The position numbers and the translations under genes were made by a program. Shown piece after piece: positions 1 to 8,791 of a stretch of 64,000 nt of DNA. How positions within the stretch are numbered: the stretch's first letter is position 1; each line of letters opens with the position of its first letter. Source of the DNA: Thermaurantimonas sp046295455 (GTDB lineage: Bacteria > Bacteroidota > Bacteroidia > Flavobacteriales > Schleiferiaceae); the NCBI GenBank assembly GCA_046295455.1, contig JBKBNI010000003.1, positions 1 through 64,000 of the forward strand, written 5' to 3'. Under the pieces are notes generated by a model. It was not told the origin of the DNA and searched no databases. It saw only the letters and a list, made by a program, of their open reading frames with translations.

Positions 1-3000
1 AAAAAGTCCGCCTGTTCCGGTCAGCGTCGGATAGTCACCACCCGTACCTACAGTTACGGTGCCCGAGAGGGTTCCCACAATGTTGTAGCTATTGATGCTT
101 CCGCCTATCGGGAAATTGGCCGCTACCAGATTCACTGAAGTGGGTGCGGTGGCAAAAGTGCCGCTGTTGATACCCACATTGGGCGTAGTGGCAAGGTCTT
201 GTGCCACCACAAAGTACTGAATCACATCCCCTAAAGATACGCTGCCTCCGTTGAGGATGGTGTAGTCGATGGTAAAATCAAAAGGCGATGAGGCACTGGT
301 GGTCTCGACAAACTTCCAGCCGTTGTCCGACGAGGTGTTTCCGGCGAAGGTATTGGCATCGGTGGATTTCTTGTAGTACAACCTTGGTTTGTTGGTCGTG
401 GTATTGACCCCGCTGGCATCGGTGATGGTGGCAAAGCCGGTCAGCACGCGTGTCGGGGCTACGATACCGTTTCCAAGAGGAGTGTAGGTGATGGACGGGG
501 GTGTCAGGTCAATACCGATCCCGTCGAACTCATCGGCTCCTATATCCGGAGTGGTTGCATTTCTGGGATCGCCCTCAAAGTCGGTGGTGATGGCCACAGG
601 CACTGTGATGGGTATGCCCCCTGATTCAATTTGGGTGGGAGTAGTGGTGCTGATCTTCAGGTCATAAGGCGGGGTTGTGGTATTGATAAAGGGTGCATTT
701 TCAGAAAAAGATGCGGACTCGCGGCTCGGGCCAACACGGGTTTTAAAGTCGGACATGTTTTCATCGGCATTCGTGCCGTCGTAAAAGATGAGGTTATCAG
801 GTCCGGGAGTGCCGGCGTAAAACAGGTTGTTGTTAGACGAATTGTCATAGTTATTTAACGCTGTTCCCGAACGCATATAGGCGACCGCCTTTCCCGTGCC
901 TTTCGGTGATGTTGCATTTACAAAGATATTGTTGCGCATTAGCAAATTGGCTGTGGTCGCAGTTGCACTTGCAGTGTGAAAGATACAAGCAGAGCCAAAG
1001 TTTGTTCCACCTGAAGTGCCATCCAGGTAAATGGTATTATAGTAAACATATACGTTTGTGGTAGTCGTTGTAGTTGTTATATTTATACCTCGTACGGCTG
1101 GGGCCGTTGCTGTGTTTGTACTGGCGTTCGGAGCTTTGATCTCGCTGATGTAATTGTTATAGATGTTGGCGAAACCACTTGTTCCAATACTCCCCTGAAA
1201 AATACCCGAAACAGTGGGACTATTTGCATTGGTGCTCTGTATGTTGTAAATCCGGTTATTAAATACGCTGGGAGAGCTACTTCCAGTGGCAATTCCTGCT
1301 ACCGTTAATCCTGCGCCTGTGATGTTATACACCGTATTGCCGGACATCGTACGGGTGCCTGTAGTAGTAAAGTGATATATTCCATATATAATACCTGTTC
1401 CATTGTGGGTCAGGTTATATACATTGTTGTTGTTGATGGTTTCATTTGTTGGTGAAGCAAGATTATAAATGCCATATAAAACTCCTGTACCACTTGCTTT
1501 AACGCATTGCAGATTGTAAACGTTGTTATTATTTACCGTAATGGTACCTGTAGGTGTCTGGATACCATACATTGTACTTGTCAACCCGGAACCATCAATG
1601 CTCATATTCGAAACGGTATTGTTATTCACATTGATCGTCATCCCTCCTGTACCTTGAGACACAAAAATACCAATAGTAGTACCACCCGTAGAGCCGGTAC
1701 GGCTGATGTTGGATACAGTATTATCCGTTATATTAAATGTAGAAGCCGCATTATTCCCTGTAGTGTATATAGGATATATGGCACCGGTACCCGTTAAAGT
1801 CGGGGCACTGTAGGATATATTGGAAACCGTGTTGTTTTGAATGTTGAGCGTAGTTGGGGTTGCAGAAATGTTGTATATTCCATAAAATACACCAGAGGTG
1901 GCTGTCAGATACTCACCCGTGATGGTATTGTTATTAATAGAAACTATATTGGAAGCAGGCGCTGCACCCATACCACTTTCGATGGCAGTAACTTGATGAG
2001 TAGTACCGCCACCTTTAATGGTAATATTATTATCGTTTATCGTAGCATTTGCACTTGTACCGGACTGTGCATAAATACCTCTCAATGTGTTAGGATGATT
2101 TACCCCAGTACCATCGTTGTTATTTAATATGTTGTAAGAGATATTGATGCTCCACTGATTGACGACACGGATGCCTGCTGAAGGAAGAGTTGCTGAGGGA
2201 GCACCGCCGTAGTTCAGGATGGTGTTTCCGTGGGAGGCTGTCGTACCTCCGATTTCGTTGCCAAGGTCTCCGAGGAAGGTATTCGGATCCGGAGATGGTC
2301 CGACCCCTGCAGTAGCCGCAAAGCCATTGATCACAATACCGTAGTTACAATTTTGAATAGTATTGCTTCTGAAAGTATTAAAGGAATTAGAACCCGCCGA
2401 AGAGGTTGGGGTAAGAGCTGTGGTCTGTGCAGTAATGGTTGAATTCACTACATTGATAGCTTTCGAACCTTCAACGGAAGGACCAGAACCGGCAGCGTTG
2501 TTGACTCTTTTTAAAGTTATGGTGCAATTCTTAATCGTAACATACTGGCAGCCATCTGAAGCAGAGGCTTTAAACAAACCGTATCCCCATTCCATCGTAG
2601 CCGGATTTGTCGTGTTGGGGTCAATCAGGTCTATGCCATCGATCGTCACATAATCTGAACCTACCAGAGCAAATATACCATCCTGGGAGGCAGTAGCTGG
2701 TGTGCCTGTTCCCCCTGTATAGGCCGTTATCAATGGATTGGCTCCTGTACCGCTCTTCTGAAAAACGATGGGGTTGGCAGCAGTACCGGTAGCTGTGAGC
2801 ACGATGGTGGCGCTGATGGTCTCCGTGTGACCGGCGGCTACATTGAAGGTGACCCCACCGGCGCCGACGCCGTTGGCATTCACATCGGCAACTGCTGCCG
2901 CGATGGTGGCATAGTCACCGGGTATGGTCTTGATGCCCGTAAGGGGCTGAGAATAGCCGTATCCTAAAAACAACAGGATCACAGCCAATGTGTACACTTT

Positions 3001-3006
3001 TTTCAT
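1..3006 (-). CDS. giant secreted parallel beta-helix repeat protein (3' end beyond window)
   Basis: An uninterrupted frame of 1002 codons runs from an ATG at 3006 to the left edge with no stop, so the C-terminus is missing. It opens with a signal peptide (MKKVYTLAVILLFLGYGYSQ). Residues about 25-60 carry a PGDYATIAAAVADVNANG segment typical of pectin-lyase-like beta-helix starts. From about residue 60 to 800 there are many rungs rich in Asn, Thr and Ser, with recurring blocks such as INNNTVSNI, NNNNVYNL and YGIYN. The helix ends near residue 825 with DIGADEF, a common closing motif in these proteins, followed by an Ig-like segment beginning LTPPSITYTP and then what looks like a second helix (TVGTGGDYPTL). 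Known relatives are surface or secreted proteins, often exported by T9SS; the sorting domain would lie off the window. Substrate or adhesive role cannot be told from sequence. Confidence 0.88.
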   Translation of the reverse strand, partial: MKKVYTLAVILLFLGYGYSQPLTGIKTIPGDYATIAAAVADVNANGVGAGGVTFNVAAGHTETISATIVLTATGTAANPIVFQKSGTGANPLITAYTGGTGTPATASQDGIFALVGSDYVTIDGIDLIDPNTTNPATMEWGYGLFKASASDGCQYVTIKNCTITLKRVNNAAGSGPSVEGSKAINVVNSTITAQTTALTPTSSAGSNSFNTFRSNTIQNCNYGIVINGFAATAGVGPSPDPNTFLGDLGNEIGGTTASHGNTILNYGGAPSATLPSAGIRVVNQWSINISYNILNNNDGTGVNHPNTLRGIYAQSGTSANATINDNNITIKGGGTTHQVTAIESGMGAAPASNIVSINNNTITGEYLTATSGVFYGIYNISATPTTLNIQNNTVSNISYSAPTLTGTGAIYPIYTTGNNAASTFNITDNTVSNISRTGSTGGTTIGIFVSQGTGGMTINVNNNTVSNMSIDGSGLTSTMYGIQTPTGTITVNNNNVYNLQCVKASGTGVLYGIYNLASPTNETINNNNVYNLTHNGTGIIYGIYHFTTTGTRTMSGNTVYNITGAGLTVAGIATGSSSPSVFNNRIYNIQSTNANSPTVSGIFQGSIGTSGFANIYNNYISEIKAPNASTNTATAPAVRGINITTTTTTTNVYVYYNTIYLDGTSGGTNFGSACIFHTASATATTANLLMRNNIFVNATSPKGTGKAVAYMRSGTALNNYDNSSNNNLFYAGTPGPDNLIFYDGTNADENMSDFKTRVGPSRESASFSENAPFINTTTPPYDLKISTTTPTQIESGGIPITVPVAITTDFEGDPRNATTPDIGADEFDGIGIDLTPPSITYTPLGNGIVAPTRVLTGFATITDASGVNTTTNKPRLYYKKSTDANTFAGNTSSDNGWKFVETTSASSPFDFTIDYTILNGGSVSLGDVIQYFVVAQDLATTPNVGINSGTFATAPTSVNLVAANFPIGGSINSYNIVGTLSGTVTVGTGGDYPTLTGTGGLF

Positions 3007-3375
3007 GTGGGAAATATTTGGTACAATGTTACGGAAAGAAGCACATCACAACGTAGGGACTTTTGTTAAAATTTGATTTTTTCTTTACGAAACCGACAAA
3101 GAGGCAACTTTTTTCTTTTTTATAATATGTTAATATTAAGTACTTTTCGTCGATTTTAAAATTTTTTTGTTTATATTTTATAGTATATTCCTTATTAATT
3201 TTTTAAGATTACCAGAATGTTATGTTCACTAGATACTTGTAATTTATTGATATGATTGATATTTATTATATTTTGTTATAAAAATACTTACAAACAGTAA
3301 AATATAGATTCATTAAAGTATGTTTGAGAACAAGGCAGACCAGGCAACGTTTTAAAAAATAAATGCATACCAGAG
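3007..3375. other. AT-rich intergenic region between divergent genes
   Basis: About 370 bp of very AT-rich DNA separates the leftward beta-helix gene from the rightward Lacal_2735 gene. No reading frame of coding character was seen. It should hold both promoters; the only convincing element is the TATGTTTG at 3319-3326 on the plus strand. Confidence 0.6.
3319..3326 (+). promoter_or_regulatory. Bacteroidota -7 promoter element (TATGTTTG)
   Basis: TATGTTTG matches the Bacteroidota TAnnTTTG consensus and lies 49 bp before the ATG of the Lacal_2735 gene. No clear -33 TTTG is visible at the expected spacing, so the call rests on the -7 box alone. Confidence 0.4.
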
Positions 3376-3552
3376 ATGTTTTCGCTGTTTAAAAAGAAAA
3401 ACCCGGTAGCAAACCTTCAAAAGAAGTATGAAAAACTTCTGGCCGAAGCCTACAGGCTGTCCCATACCGATCGGAAAAAATCCGATCTGCTCACTGCCGA
3501 GGCCAATGAGGTTTTGAAAGAGATTGAGCGACTGAGGAAAAACGAATCATAA
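3376..3552 (+). CDS. Lacal_2735 family small protein
   Basis: A 58-residue protein beginning MFSLFKKKNPVANLQKKYEK. It is a short, highly charged, probably helical protein with the family pattern FKKK...LQKKYEKLL.EA..LSHT.RKKSD...AEA.EVLKEIE.L, which I recognise as the Lacal_2735 family found across Bacteroidota. Function is unknown. It stands alone between the divergent beta-helix gene and the leftward rarA, with its own -7 box upstream. There is no signal peptide or membrane segment, so it should be cytoplasmic. Confidence 0.85.
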   Translation: MFSLFKKKNPVANLQKKYEKLLAEAYRLSHTDRKKSDLLTAEANEVLKEIERLRKNES

Positions 3553-3669
3553 AAGGTAATGTGTCCTGACGCACACCCAGGAAAAAAATTCTTTGAGCCA
3601 GAAGTCAAAGGCGGTTATCCGATTGCTTAGAGGATGTCCGCCATTGGCATTTGCAGGTATTCGGACGAA

Positions 3670-4971
3670 TCAGAGGGTAGCTTGACCCGTTGTATCGTGA
3701 TTTCCGGCTTCTCTTCGCAGTTGCTGTATTTTTTTGAAGGCCTGCTGTTCGCGTTCGTTGTCGCCCGGATGATAGAATGTCTTACCTGCCAGAGCCTCCG
3801 GCAGACACTGCTGATCCGAGATATTGCCCTCGAAATGGTGAGCATATTTGTAGTCCCGGCCGTATCCCAGGTCTTTCATCAGAGAGGTCGGAGCATTTCG
3901 GAGGTGTAGAGGCACGGGCAGCTGGCCACTGCGCGCCACTTCAGAGAGGGCATTGCCAATGGCCGTGTAGGCGGTGTTGCTCTTGGGAGACTGAGCTAAG
4001 TAAATGGTACATACCGACAAAGGAATACGGGCCTCCGGCATTCCGATTTTGTGTACACTGTCGAAGGTAGAATTGGCCAGCACAAGACCGGTAGGGTTAG
4101 CCAGGCCTACATCTTCGGCAGCAAGTATGATCAGTCTGCGGGCGATGAAGATCGGATCTTCGCCGGCATCGAGCATCCGGGCCAGGTAGTACACTGCGGC
4201 ATCTGCATCGCTGTTTCGCACGCTTTTGATAAAGGCTGAAATCAGATTGTAATGTTCTTCGCCCGTCTTGTCGTGATAAGGCATTCGGCGCTGAAGGATC
4301 TGAAGACATCGCTCCGGAGTGATGACTTCGCCTTCGCCGGCATTGAGGGCGATGATTTCAACAAGGTTGAGCAGCTTTCGGCCATCACCACAGGCCATTT
4401 GAATAAGCACCTCTCTTTCCGGAATTTTTAGGTTCAGAGGTCTGATCAATGTATCCGACCCGAGTGCACGGTCAACCAGTCGCGACAAATCATCGGGACT
4501 CAATGCATTGAGCACATAAACGTGCAAGCGGGAAAGCAAAGCTTTGTTGATTTCAAAGGAAGGATTTTCGGTCGTTGCCCCGATGAGGATGATCTGGCCA
4601 CGCTCTACTGCCTGCAACAATCCATCCTGCTGGGTTTTGTTAAATCTGTGGATTTCATCAATGAAGAGTACAGGAGTCCCTTTGGAAAAGAGATTGCGCT
4701 CCCGAGAGGCCTTTTCGAGTATGTCCCGCACATCGCGCACTCCAGCCGATGCTGCTGAGAGCGTAAAAAACATTCTTTGACACAAATGGGCAATGATTTC
4801 TGCCAGAGTTGTTTTACCGGTGCCTGGCGGACCCCAAAGGATCATGGAGACGGGCTGCCGCGACCGGATCATGACCTCAATGGGTTTGCCATAACCTGTA
4901 AGGTGCTCCTGTCCTATACATTCAGCGAGATTTTTTGGGCGGAGACGTTCAGCTAAGGGCGGGTGATTCAT
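3670..4971 (-). CDS. rarA: replication-associated recombination protein A (RarA/MgsA), AAA+ ATPase
   Basis: 433 residues, full length for RarA. It acts at stalled replication forks as a clamp-loader-like AAA+ ATPase. Visible motifs: Walker A GPPGTGKTTLAE near residue 48, Walker B LFIDEIHRF near 102, sensor 1 GATTENPSFEIN near 131, and the C-terminal MgsA tetramerisation region with ALARMLDAGEDP, AAEDVGLANP and LPVPLHLRNAPT. The start MNHPPLAERLRPKNLAECIGQEHL matches family N-termini. Its ATG overlaps the stop of the upstream histidine kinase by 4 bp (ATGA), so the two are probably translated from one message. The C-terminal tail after about residue 415 is variable and unremarkable. Confidence 0.97.
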   Translation of the reverse strand: MNHPPLAERLRPKNLAECIGQEHLTGYGKPIEVMIRSRQPVSMILWGPPGTGKTTLAEIIAHLCQRMFFTLSAASAGVRDVRDILEKASRERNLFSKGTPVLFIDEIHRFNKTQQDGLLQAVERGQIILIGATTENPSFEINKALLSRLHVYVLNALSPDDLSRLVDRALGSDTLIRPLNLKIPEREVLIQMACGDGRKLLNLVEIIALNAGEGEVITPERCLQILQRRMPYHDKTGEEHYNLISAFIKSVRNSDADAAVYYLARMLDAGEDPIFIARRLIILAAEDVGLANPTGLVLANSTFDSVHKIGMPEARIPLSVCTIYLAQSPKSNTAYTAIGNALSEVARSGQLPVPLHLRNAPTSLMKDLGYGRDYKYAHHFEGNISDQQCLPEALAGKTFYHPGDNEREQQAFKKIQQLRREAGNHDTTGQATL

Positions 4972-6989
4972 GTCTCGGACGTGGCTTTTTCAAAAGTCAG
5001 GGTAAAGGTAGTACCCAGGCCGGGTTTTGAGCGGAGTTCGATTGTGCCCTTCATTGCATCGACCAGCTCTTTGATCAGCACCCTGCCGATGCCTGTACCT
5101 TTTTCGCCGGCCGTGCCTGTGCTCACCACGTCAGCACCGTCTTTGAGAAAGAAGGAATTCACCTGTTCATCACTCATTCCGACTCCGGTATCAGAAACTT
5201 CAATTTCAACCCTACCTCCAGCGGACTCGCGTACTTGCACCGATACCTTACCACCCTGAGGGGTGAACTTGACGGAGTTGACCAGCAGATTCCGGAGAAC
5301 CACCTCCAAATAAAATTCATCGGCTACGATCAATGCATCTGTTTCGAAATCGATATCCAATACAATGGATTTGATGTCAGCTTGCAGTTTGATCTGTTCT
5401 TCCACCTTGCGGAGCACCTGACCGACACAGACCGTGCGCCTTACCGGCCGGAGGTCAGAGGTATTTATTTGCGCAAAGATGAGCAGATTCTGCAGGATCG
5501 ATGATGTCTTCCGGGCAGACGATTGCAACATTTGAAGCACCGATCGGTCGTAGGCCTTTGGGTCGTCTTTATACGCATCCAGCAGGCCAGTCACATTGGA
5601 TAGGCTTCCCTTAAGGTCATGCCCGATGATGGTCAGAAGTTTATTCAGATACTCATTTTTCGCCTTGAGCTCAGCAGCGGTCTCTGTAATAGCTGCATTG
5701 GCCTCCCTGAGATTTTTTGTTTGTTTTTCGACTTCTTCTTTGAGCAGAAGGTTTTGCTGGCGGATGATGTTTTCTTTTTCTATGGTTTCTCTGAATAGCG
5801 ACTCTTTTAATTTTTCGCGTTCTTTCAGACCTTCATTGACTCGGTCGGCTACAGCTATGGAGAGCAGGACAATGTCAAATGCGGAACCAATCTGTGAGGC
5901 GTGAATGAGCAACGGCTCGTTTGGCAGAACATTCATTCGTGACAAAATTGAGACAATCACGCCTACCAACAGGAATGAAAACGCAATTACATAGTAAAAT
6001 GCCGGCCTGTACCCTCTGATCATCAGCGCTATGCCGGCAATCAGCATCAGTAAGCAGCCGATGGAGCCCACCAATTGTACCAAGACATTCGCAAGCATCT
6101 TCTGTCCAAGAAAGGGAAGAACAAAAACTGGTACATTGACCCAAAATATGCCCCATAAAACTACTGTCCAGAACTTTGAGAAAGATTCAGGTCTTAAAAA
6201 TTTGATAGAAAAAAGGGTGGTAAAGATTCCTAAACCATAAATCATGGGTTCATAAGTATTGATCACCGGAGCCTCCGGCCAGAGGTATTTGAATGTGTAA
6301 CCGTTTAGATGCAAGGTAATCAGTGCCGTAGCAAGGGTATGAAAGACATACCAGTAATAAATGGGATCTTTTATTGTAAAATACAGAAATAAATTGTACA
6401 AAACGATAAGCACTACAAAGCCCATATATATCCCCTGTAGGTTGGATTCGAGTACATTGTGTTCATTGAGGCTTCTCCAGGAATACATCTTCAGAGGAAA
6501 CTGAATGTTGTAAAAACTTTTCACCCGGATAAAAACCTGATACTGACCCGGAGGAATGATGAATTTGAAGTAATTTCCGTTAATTTCACGGTGTTGAAAG
6601 GGGTACGAGGAGCCGGTGAAGTATTCTTTGACCACAACACCGTTGCGCAACAGGTAAAATTCTATAGAATCAATGATCGGATATCCCAACTCAAGAATTA
6701 CTTCCTGATAGGATAGATTGCTGATGTCTGCACACAGCCATACCGGATTGAGATTTGTGCCGAGATGAAAATTGTCTTTGTTCCAGGGCACAAAAGAATC
6801 AATATGTTGCGTTAGATTTCCTACCGAAACTGTATTGCTGCTATCGATATAATATTTGAAATAGGTTGAAACCGATCTGCCGCTTTTGAGATCCTGGTCA
6901 GAGGTGATATTAATAATCCTGAGCGCGCTGACCTGTGTAAGAAAGAGAACATTTAAATAAACAATAAGCGTAAGACGTTTCAATGCCAT
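4968..6989 (-). CDS. 7TMR-DISM sensor histidine kinase
   Basis: 673 residues. In order: signal peptide (about 1-22), extracytoplasmic 7TMR-DISM extracellular-type domain (about 40-175), seven transmembrane segments (about 185-400), a charged coiled coil (about 400-450), a HisKA domain with phospho-acceptor His in LLTIIGHDLKGSLSN (about 457), and a HATPase domain with N box LRNLLVNSVKFTPQGG, G1 VSDTGVGMS and G2 GTGIGRVLIKELV. Such kinases sense small ligands, perhaps carbohydrates, through the DISM domain. No response regulator is adjacent, so this is an orphan kinase. It is co-directional and overlapping with rarA, an odd partner; a shared message may be mere read-through. It is divergent from msrB. 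Confidence 0.93.
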   Translation of the reverse strand: MALKRLTLIVYLNVLFLTQVSALRIINITSDQDLKSGRSVSTYFKYYIDSSNTVSVGNLTQHIDSFVPWNKDNFHLGTNLNPVWLCADISNLSYQEVILELGYPIIDSIEFYLLRNGVVVKEYFTGSSYPFQHREINGNYFKFIIPPGQYQVFIRVKSFYNIQFPLKMYSWRSLNEHNVLESNLQGIYMGFVVLIVLYNLFLYFTIKDPIYYWYVFHTLATALITLHLNGYTFKYLWPEAPVINTYEPMIYGLGIFTTLFSIKFLRPESFSKFWTVVLWGIFWVNVPVFVLPFLGQKMLANVLVQLVGSIGCLLMLIAGIALMIRGYRPAFYYVIAFSFLLVGVIVSILSRMNVLPNEPLLIHASQIGSAFDIVLLSIAVADRVNEGLKEREKLKESLFRETIEKENIIRQQNLLLKEEVEKQTKNLREANAAITETAAELKAKNEYLNKLLTIIGHDLKGSLSNVTGLLDAYKDDPKAYDRSVLQMLQSSARKTSSILQNLLIFAQINTSDLRPVRRTVCVGQVLRKVEEQIKLQADIKSIVLDIDFETDALIVADEFYLEVVLRNLLVNSVKFTPQGGKVSVQVRESAGGRVEIEVSDTGVGMSDEQVNSFFLKDGADVVSTGTAGEKGTGIGRVLIKELVDAMKGTIELRSKPGLGTTFTLTFEKATSET

Positions 6990-7026
6990 ACGTTGGCTAT
7001 GGTATCAATCGACGTAAAAGTAAATT

Positions 7027-7034
7027 TATATTTG
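7027..7034 (+). promoter_or_regulatory. -7 promoter element for msrB (TATATTTG)
   Basis: TATATTTG fits TAnnTTTG and lies 27 bp before the ATG at 7061. It decides the msrB start: a longer frame from 6983 exists, but this promoter would sit inside it, so translation from 7061 is preferred. Confidence 0.5.
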
Positions 7035-7060
7035 TAATAAAGAATCAATTTTTAAACAAA

Positions 7061-7558
7061 ATGCCATTTTTGTACTTTTTGACTTTAATAATGCTGACGA
7101 CTATGACGGTCAAATGCCAAAATACAAATACGAAGACAACCTCCCCAAAACATAAAACATCATTTGAAATGAACCTGACCGAAGAAGAATGGAAGAAAAG
7201 ACTTACTCCGGAGGAGTTTTATGTCCTTCGGCAGAAAGGTACTGAGAGGCCATTTACAGGAAAATTTTATAAGCTCTTCGAGGAAGGAATCTATGTGTGC
7301 AAAGGGTGCGGCAACGAGCTTTTTGATTCGGAGAGCAAGTTTGACAGCCACTGCGGATGGCCAAGTTATGACCGAACCCTCAGCCCCGGCAGCATTGTGG
7401 AGAAACCTGACTATTCGTACGGAATGATTCGCACAGAGGTTCTGTGCTCCAGGTGTGGAGGGCATCTGGGGCATGTGTTTGACGACGGTCCGACTTCCAC
7501 AGGTCTGCGATACTGTATCAACTCTGTAGCCATTGATTTTAAAAAAAAAGATAAGTAG
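7061..7558 (+). CDS. msrB: peptide-methionine (R)-S-oxide reductase MsrB, exported
   Basis: 165 residues from the ATG at 7061. MsrB reduces the R form of methionine sulfoxide in damaged proteins. The N-terminus (MPFLYFLTLIMLTTMTVKCQN) is a signal peptide, possibly a lipoprotein signal with Cys at residue 19, although Lys before the Cys is not ideal for a lipobox. The SelR domain follows with two zinc-binding CxxC pairs (CKGCG and CSRCGGH) and the catalytic Cys in GLRYCINSVA. The export signal suggests a role in repairing periplasmic or envelope proteins. It begins a rightward run with the rhomboid gene 8 bp downstream. Confidence 0.93.
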   Translation: MPFLYFLTLIMLTTMTVKCQNTNTKTTSPKHKTSFEMNLTEEEWKKRLTPEEFYVLRQKGTERPFTGKFYKLFEEGIYVCKGCGNELFDSESKFDSHCGWPSYDRTLSPGSIVEKPDYSYGMIRTEVLCSRCGGHLGHVFDDGPTSTGLRYCINSVAIDFKKKDK

Positions 7559-7566
7559 CTATACTC

Positions 7567-8325
7567 TTGAAATTCAGCAGTAGTTCCCCTGTTTTTTTAA
7601 TTCCTAAGTTTGAATCATCGACAGCAGTTCAACCGGCAATCCGATCCGATTTCTGGATACTACCTGCGATTGTAACGATGACAATACTTGTGGTGTATTG
7701 GCTGGATGAATATTTCTACCTTGATCTGTATCGGTTTGGTCTCTTGCCCAGGTCGATTCACGGTCTTACTGGTATTCTCACTACCCCTTTTATCCACAGC
7801 AGCCTTTCTCACCTGTTTAACAATTTAGTGCCGCTCACAATTCTGCTGATTGCCATTGGGTACTTTTATTCAGAGATAGCTTACAAAATTTTCTTATCCG
7901 GATATCTGCTTACCGGATTTCTGGTGTGGATGGTCGCACGTGAAAGCTATCACGTAGGCGCCAGCGGACAGGTGTACGCTTTTGCGGGATTTGTATTTTT
8001 CAGTGGTATTTTGAGAGGCAAGGTTCATCTGTTGGCCATTTCACTGCTTGTAGCATTTTTATACGGGGGCTTGTTTTGGGGAATTTTTCCCTTTCATTCT
8101 CATATTTCATGGGAATCACACCTGGCCGGAGGCATCACGGGATTTGTTACAGCATTGTATTTTCGCCATCATGAACCCTATTATTCTTCGCCCTTTGATG
8201 ACAATCTACAAAAAAAAGATTCATTCATCCACCTTTATCCAAAAAGTCCGGCCGGGTACGAAACAAGCGTGTCGGATGCCCGATACAAAATTATCTGTTA
8301 CCATTCATCAGAGGCAGGCAAGTAG
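7567..8325 (+). CDS. rhomboid family intramembrane serine protease
   Basis: 252 residues from a TTG start at 7567; the next in-frame ATG (7678) would cut into the first membrane helix. Rhomboids cleave substrates inside the membrane. Six hydrophobic segments are visible. Family signatures: HxxxN in SSLSHLFNNLVPL, the active-site Ser in GASGQVY (about residue 139), and the partner His in WESHLAGGITG (about 195). The roughly 50-residue C-terminal tail is hydrophilic. It sits between msrB and an exported protein whose start lies inside this gene (50 bp overlap), so the genes are probably co-transcribed. Substrate unknown. Confidence 0.9.
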   Translation: MKFSSSSPVFLIPKFESSTAVQPAIRSDFWILPAIVTMTILVVYWLDEYFYLDLYRFGLLPRSIHGLTGILTTPFIHSSLSHLFNNLVPLTILLIAIGYFYSEIAYKIFLSGYLLTGFLVWMVARESYHVGASGQVYAFAGFVFFSGILRGKVHLLAISLLVAFLYGGLFWGIFPFHSHISWESHLAGGITGFVTALYFRHHEPYYSSPFDDNLQKKDSFIHLYPKSPAGYETSVSDARYKIICYHSSEAGK

Positions 8326-8791
8326 GCTCATCGCTTCATTCGTCTTAACGTTTTTTGGCTGTGCCTCCGCAGGTCAAAACCTGCTTTATGTAAAGCATCC
8401 CGATAAGGCGCCTCAGCTCAGAATCGTACCGGGGATGGAAATCACAGCCATCCAATACCGAGACAGCACGCGTATCAGAGGACTGGTAGGTGACATCACT
8501 CCGGAATCCGTTGAAATCAACCGCTATCAGATTCCCTATCAATGGATCGACGAGATCCATTATCAAAATCAGCTTGTTTTTATTTTAGGAAGTGCTTTTT
8601 CGTATGCCGGAATCTTTGCCATCGTCATTCCCCCGATCAACAATTCCATCAACCGCATGCCTGTATGGGATAGGGATTACCTGCTGGCAGGTACCGTACT
8701 GATCCCGACTGGATTGGCAATCCGAAAACTTTCTGTAAAAAAATTCAAAAAGCGAAAAGGTTACTACTGGCAATACTACAATTTGGAGTGA
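8276..8791 (+). CDS. conserved envelope protein of unknown function
   Basis: 171 residues from the ATG at 8276; the frame is open to 8144 but that stretch lies within the rhomboid gene, and the signal-like segment follows this ATG. The N-terminus (residues 15-33, ending FFGCASAGQ) looks like a signal peptide. A small beta-rich part follows (about 45-95, GMEITAIQYRDSTRIRGLVG), resembling an SH3-like barrel, then two hydrophobic segments (about 100-120 and 137-152) and a Lys/Tyr-rich end. I do not recognise a named family. Its TGA stop overlaps the GTG start of the downstream Omp85-like gene, so translation is probably coupled and a role in outer-membrane assembly is possible, by inference only. 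Confidence 0.75.
   Translation: MPDTKLSVTIHQRQASRLIASFVLTFFGCASAGQNLLYVKHPDKAPQLRIVPGMEITAIQYRDSTRIRGLVGDITPESVEINRYQIPYQWIDEIHYQNQLVFILGSAFSYAGIFAIVIPPINNSINRMPVWDRDYLLAGTVLIPTGLAIRKLSVKKFKKRKGYYWQYYNLE

Noticed and set aside
1507..2653. Plus-strand frames of 60-100 codons within 1-3006
   Set aside because: They lie opposite a 1002-codon minus-strand frame with a signal peptide and regular repeats; their Cys- and Arg-rich translations are shadows of the repeat DNA.
6983..7060. Upstream extension of msrB to an ATG at 6983
   Set aside because: It would overlap the divergent kinase start, lie across a -7 promoter box, and put 26 residues in front of the signal peptide.
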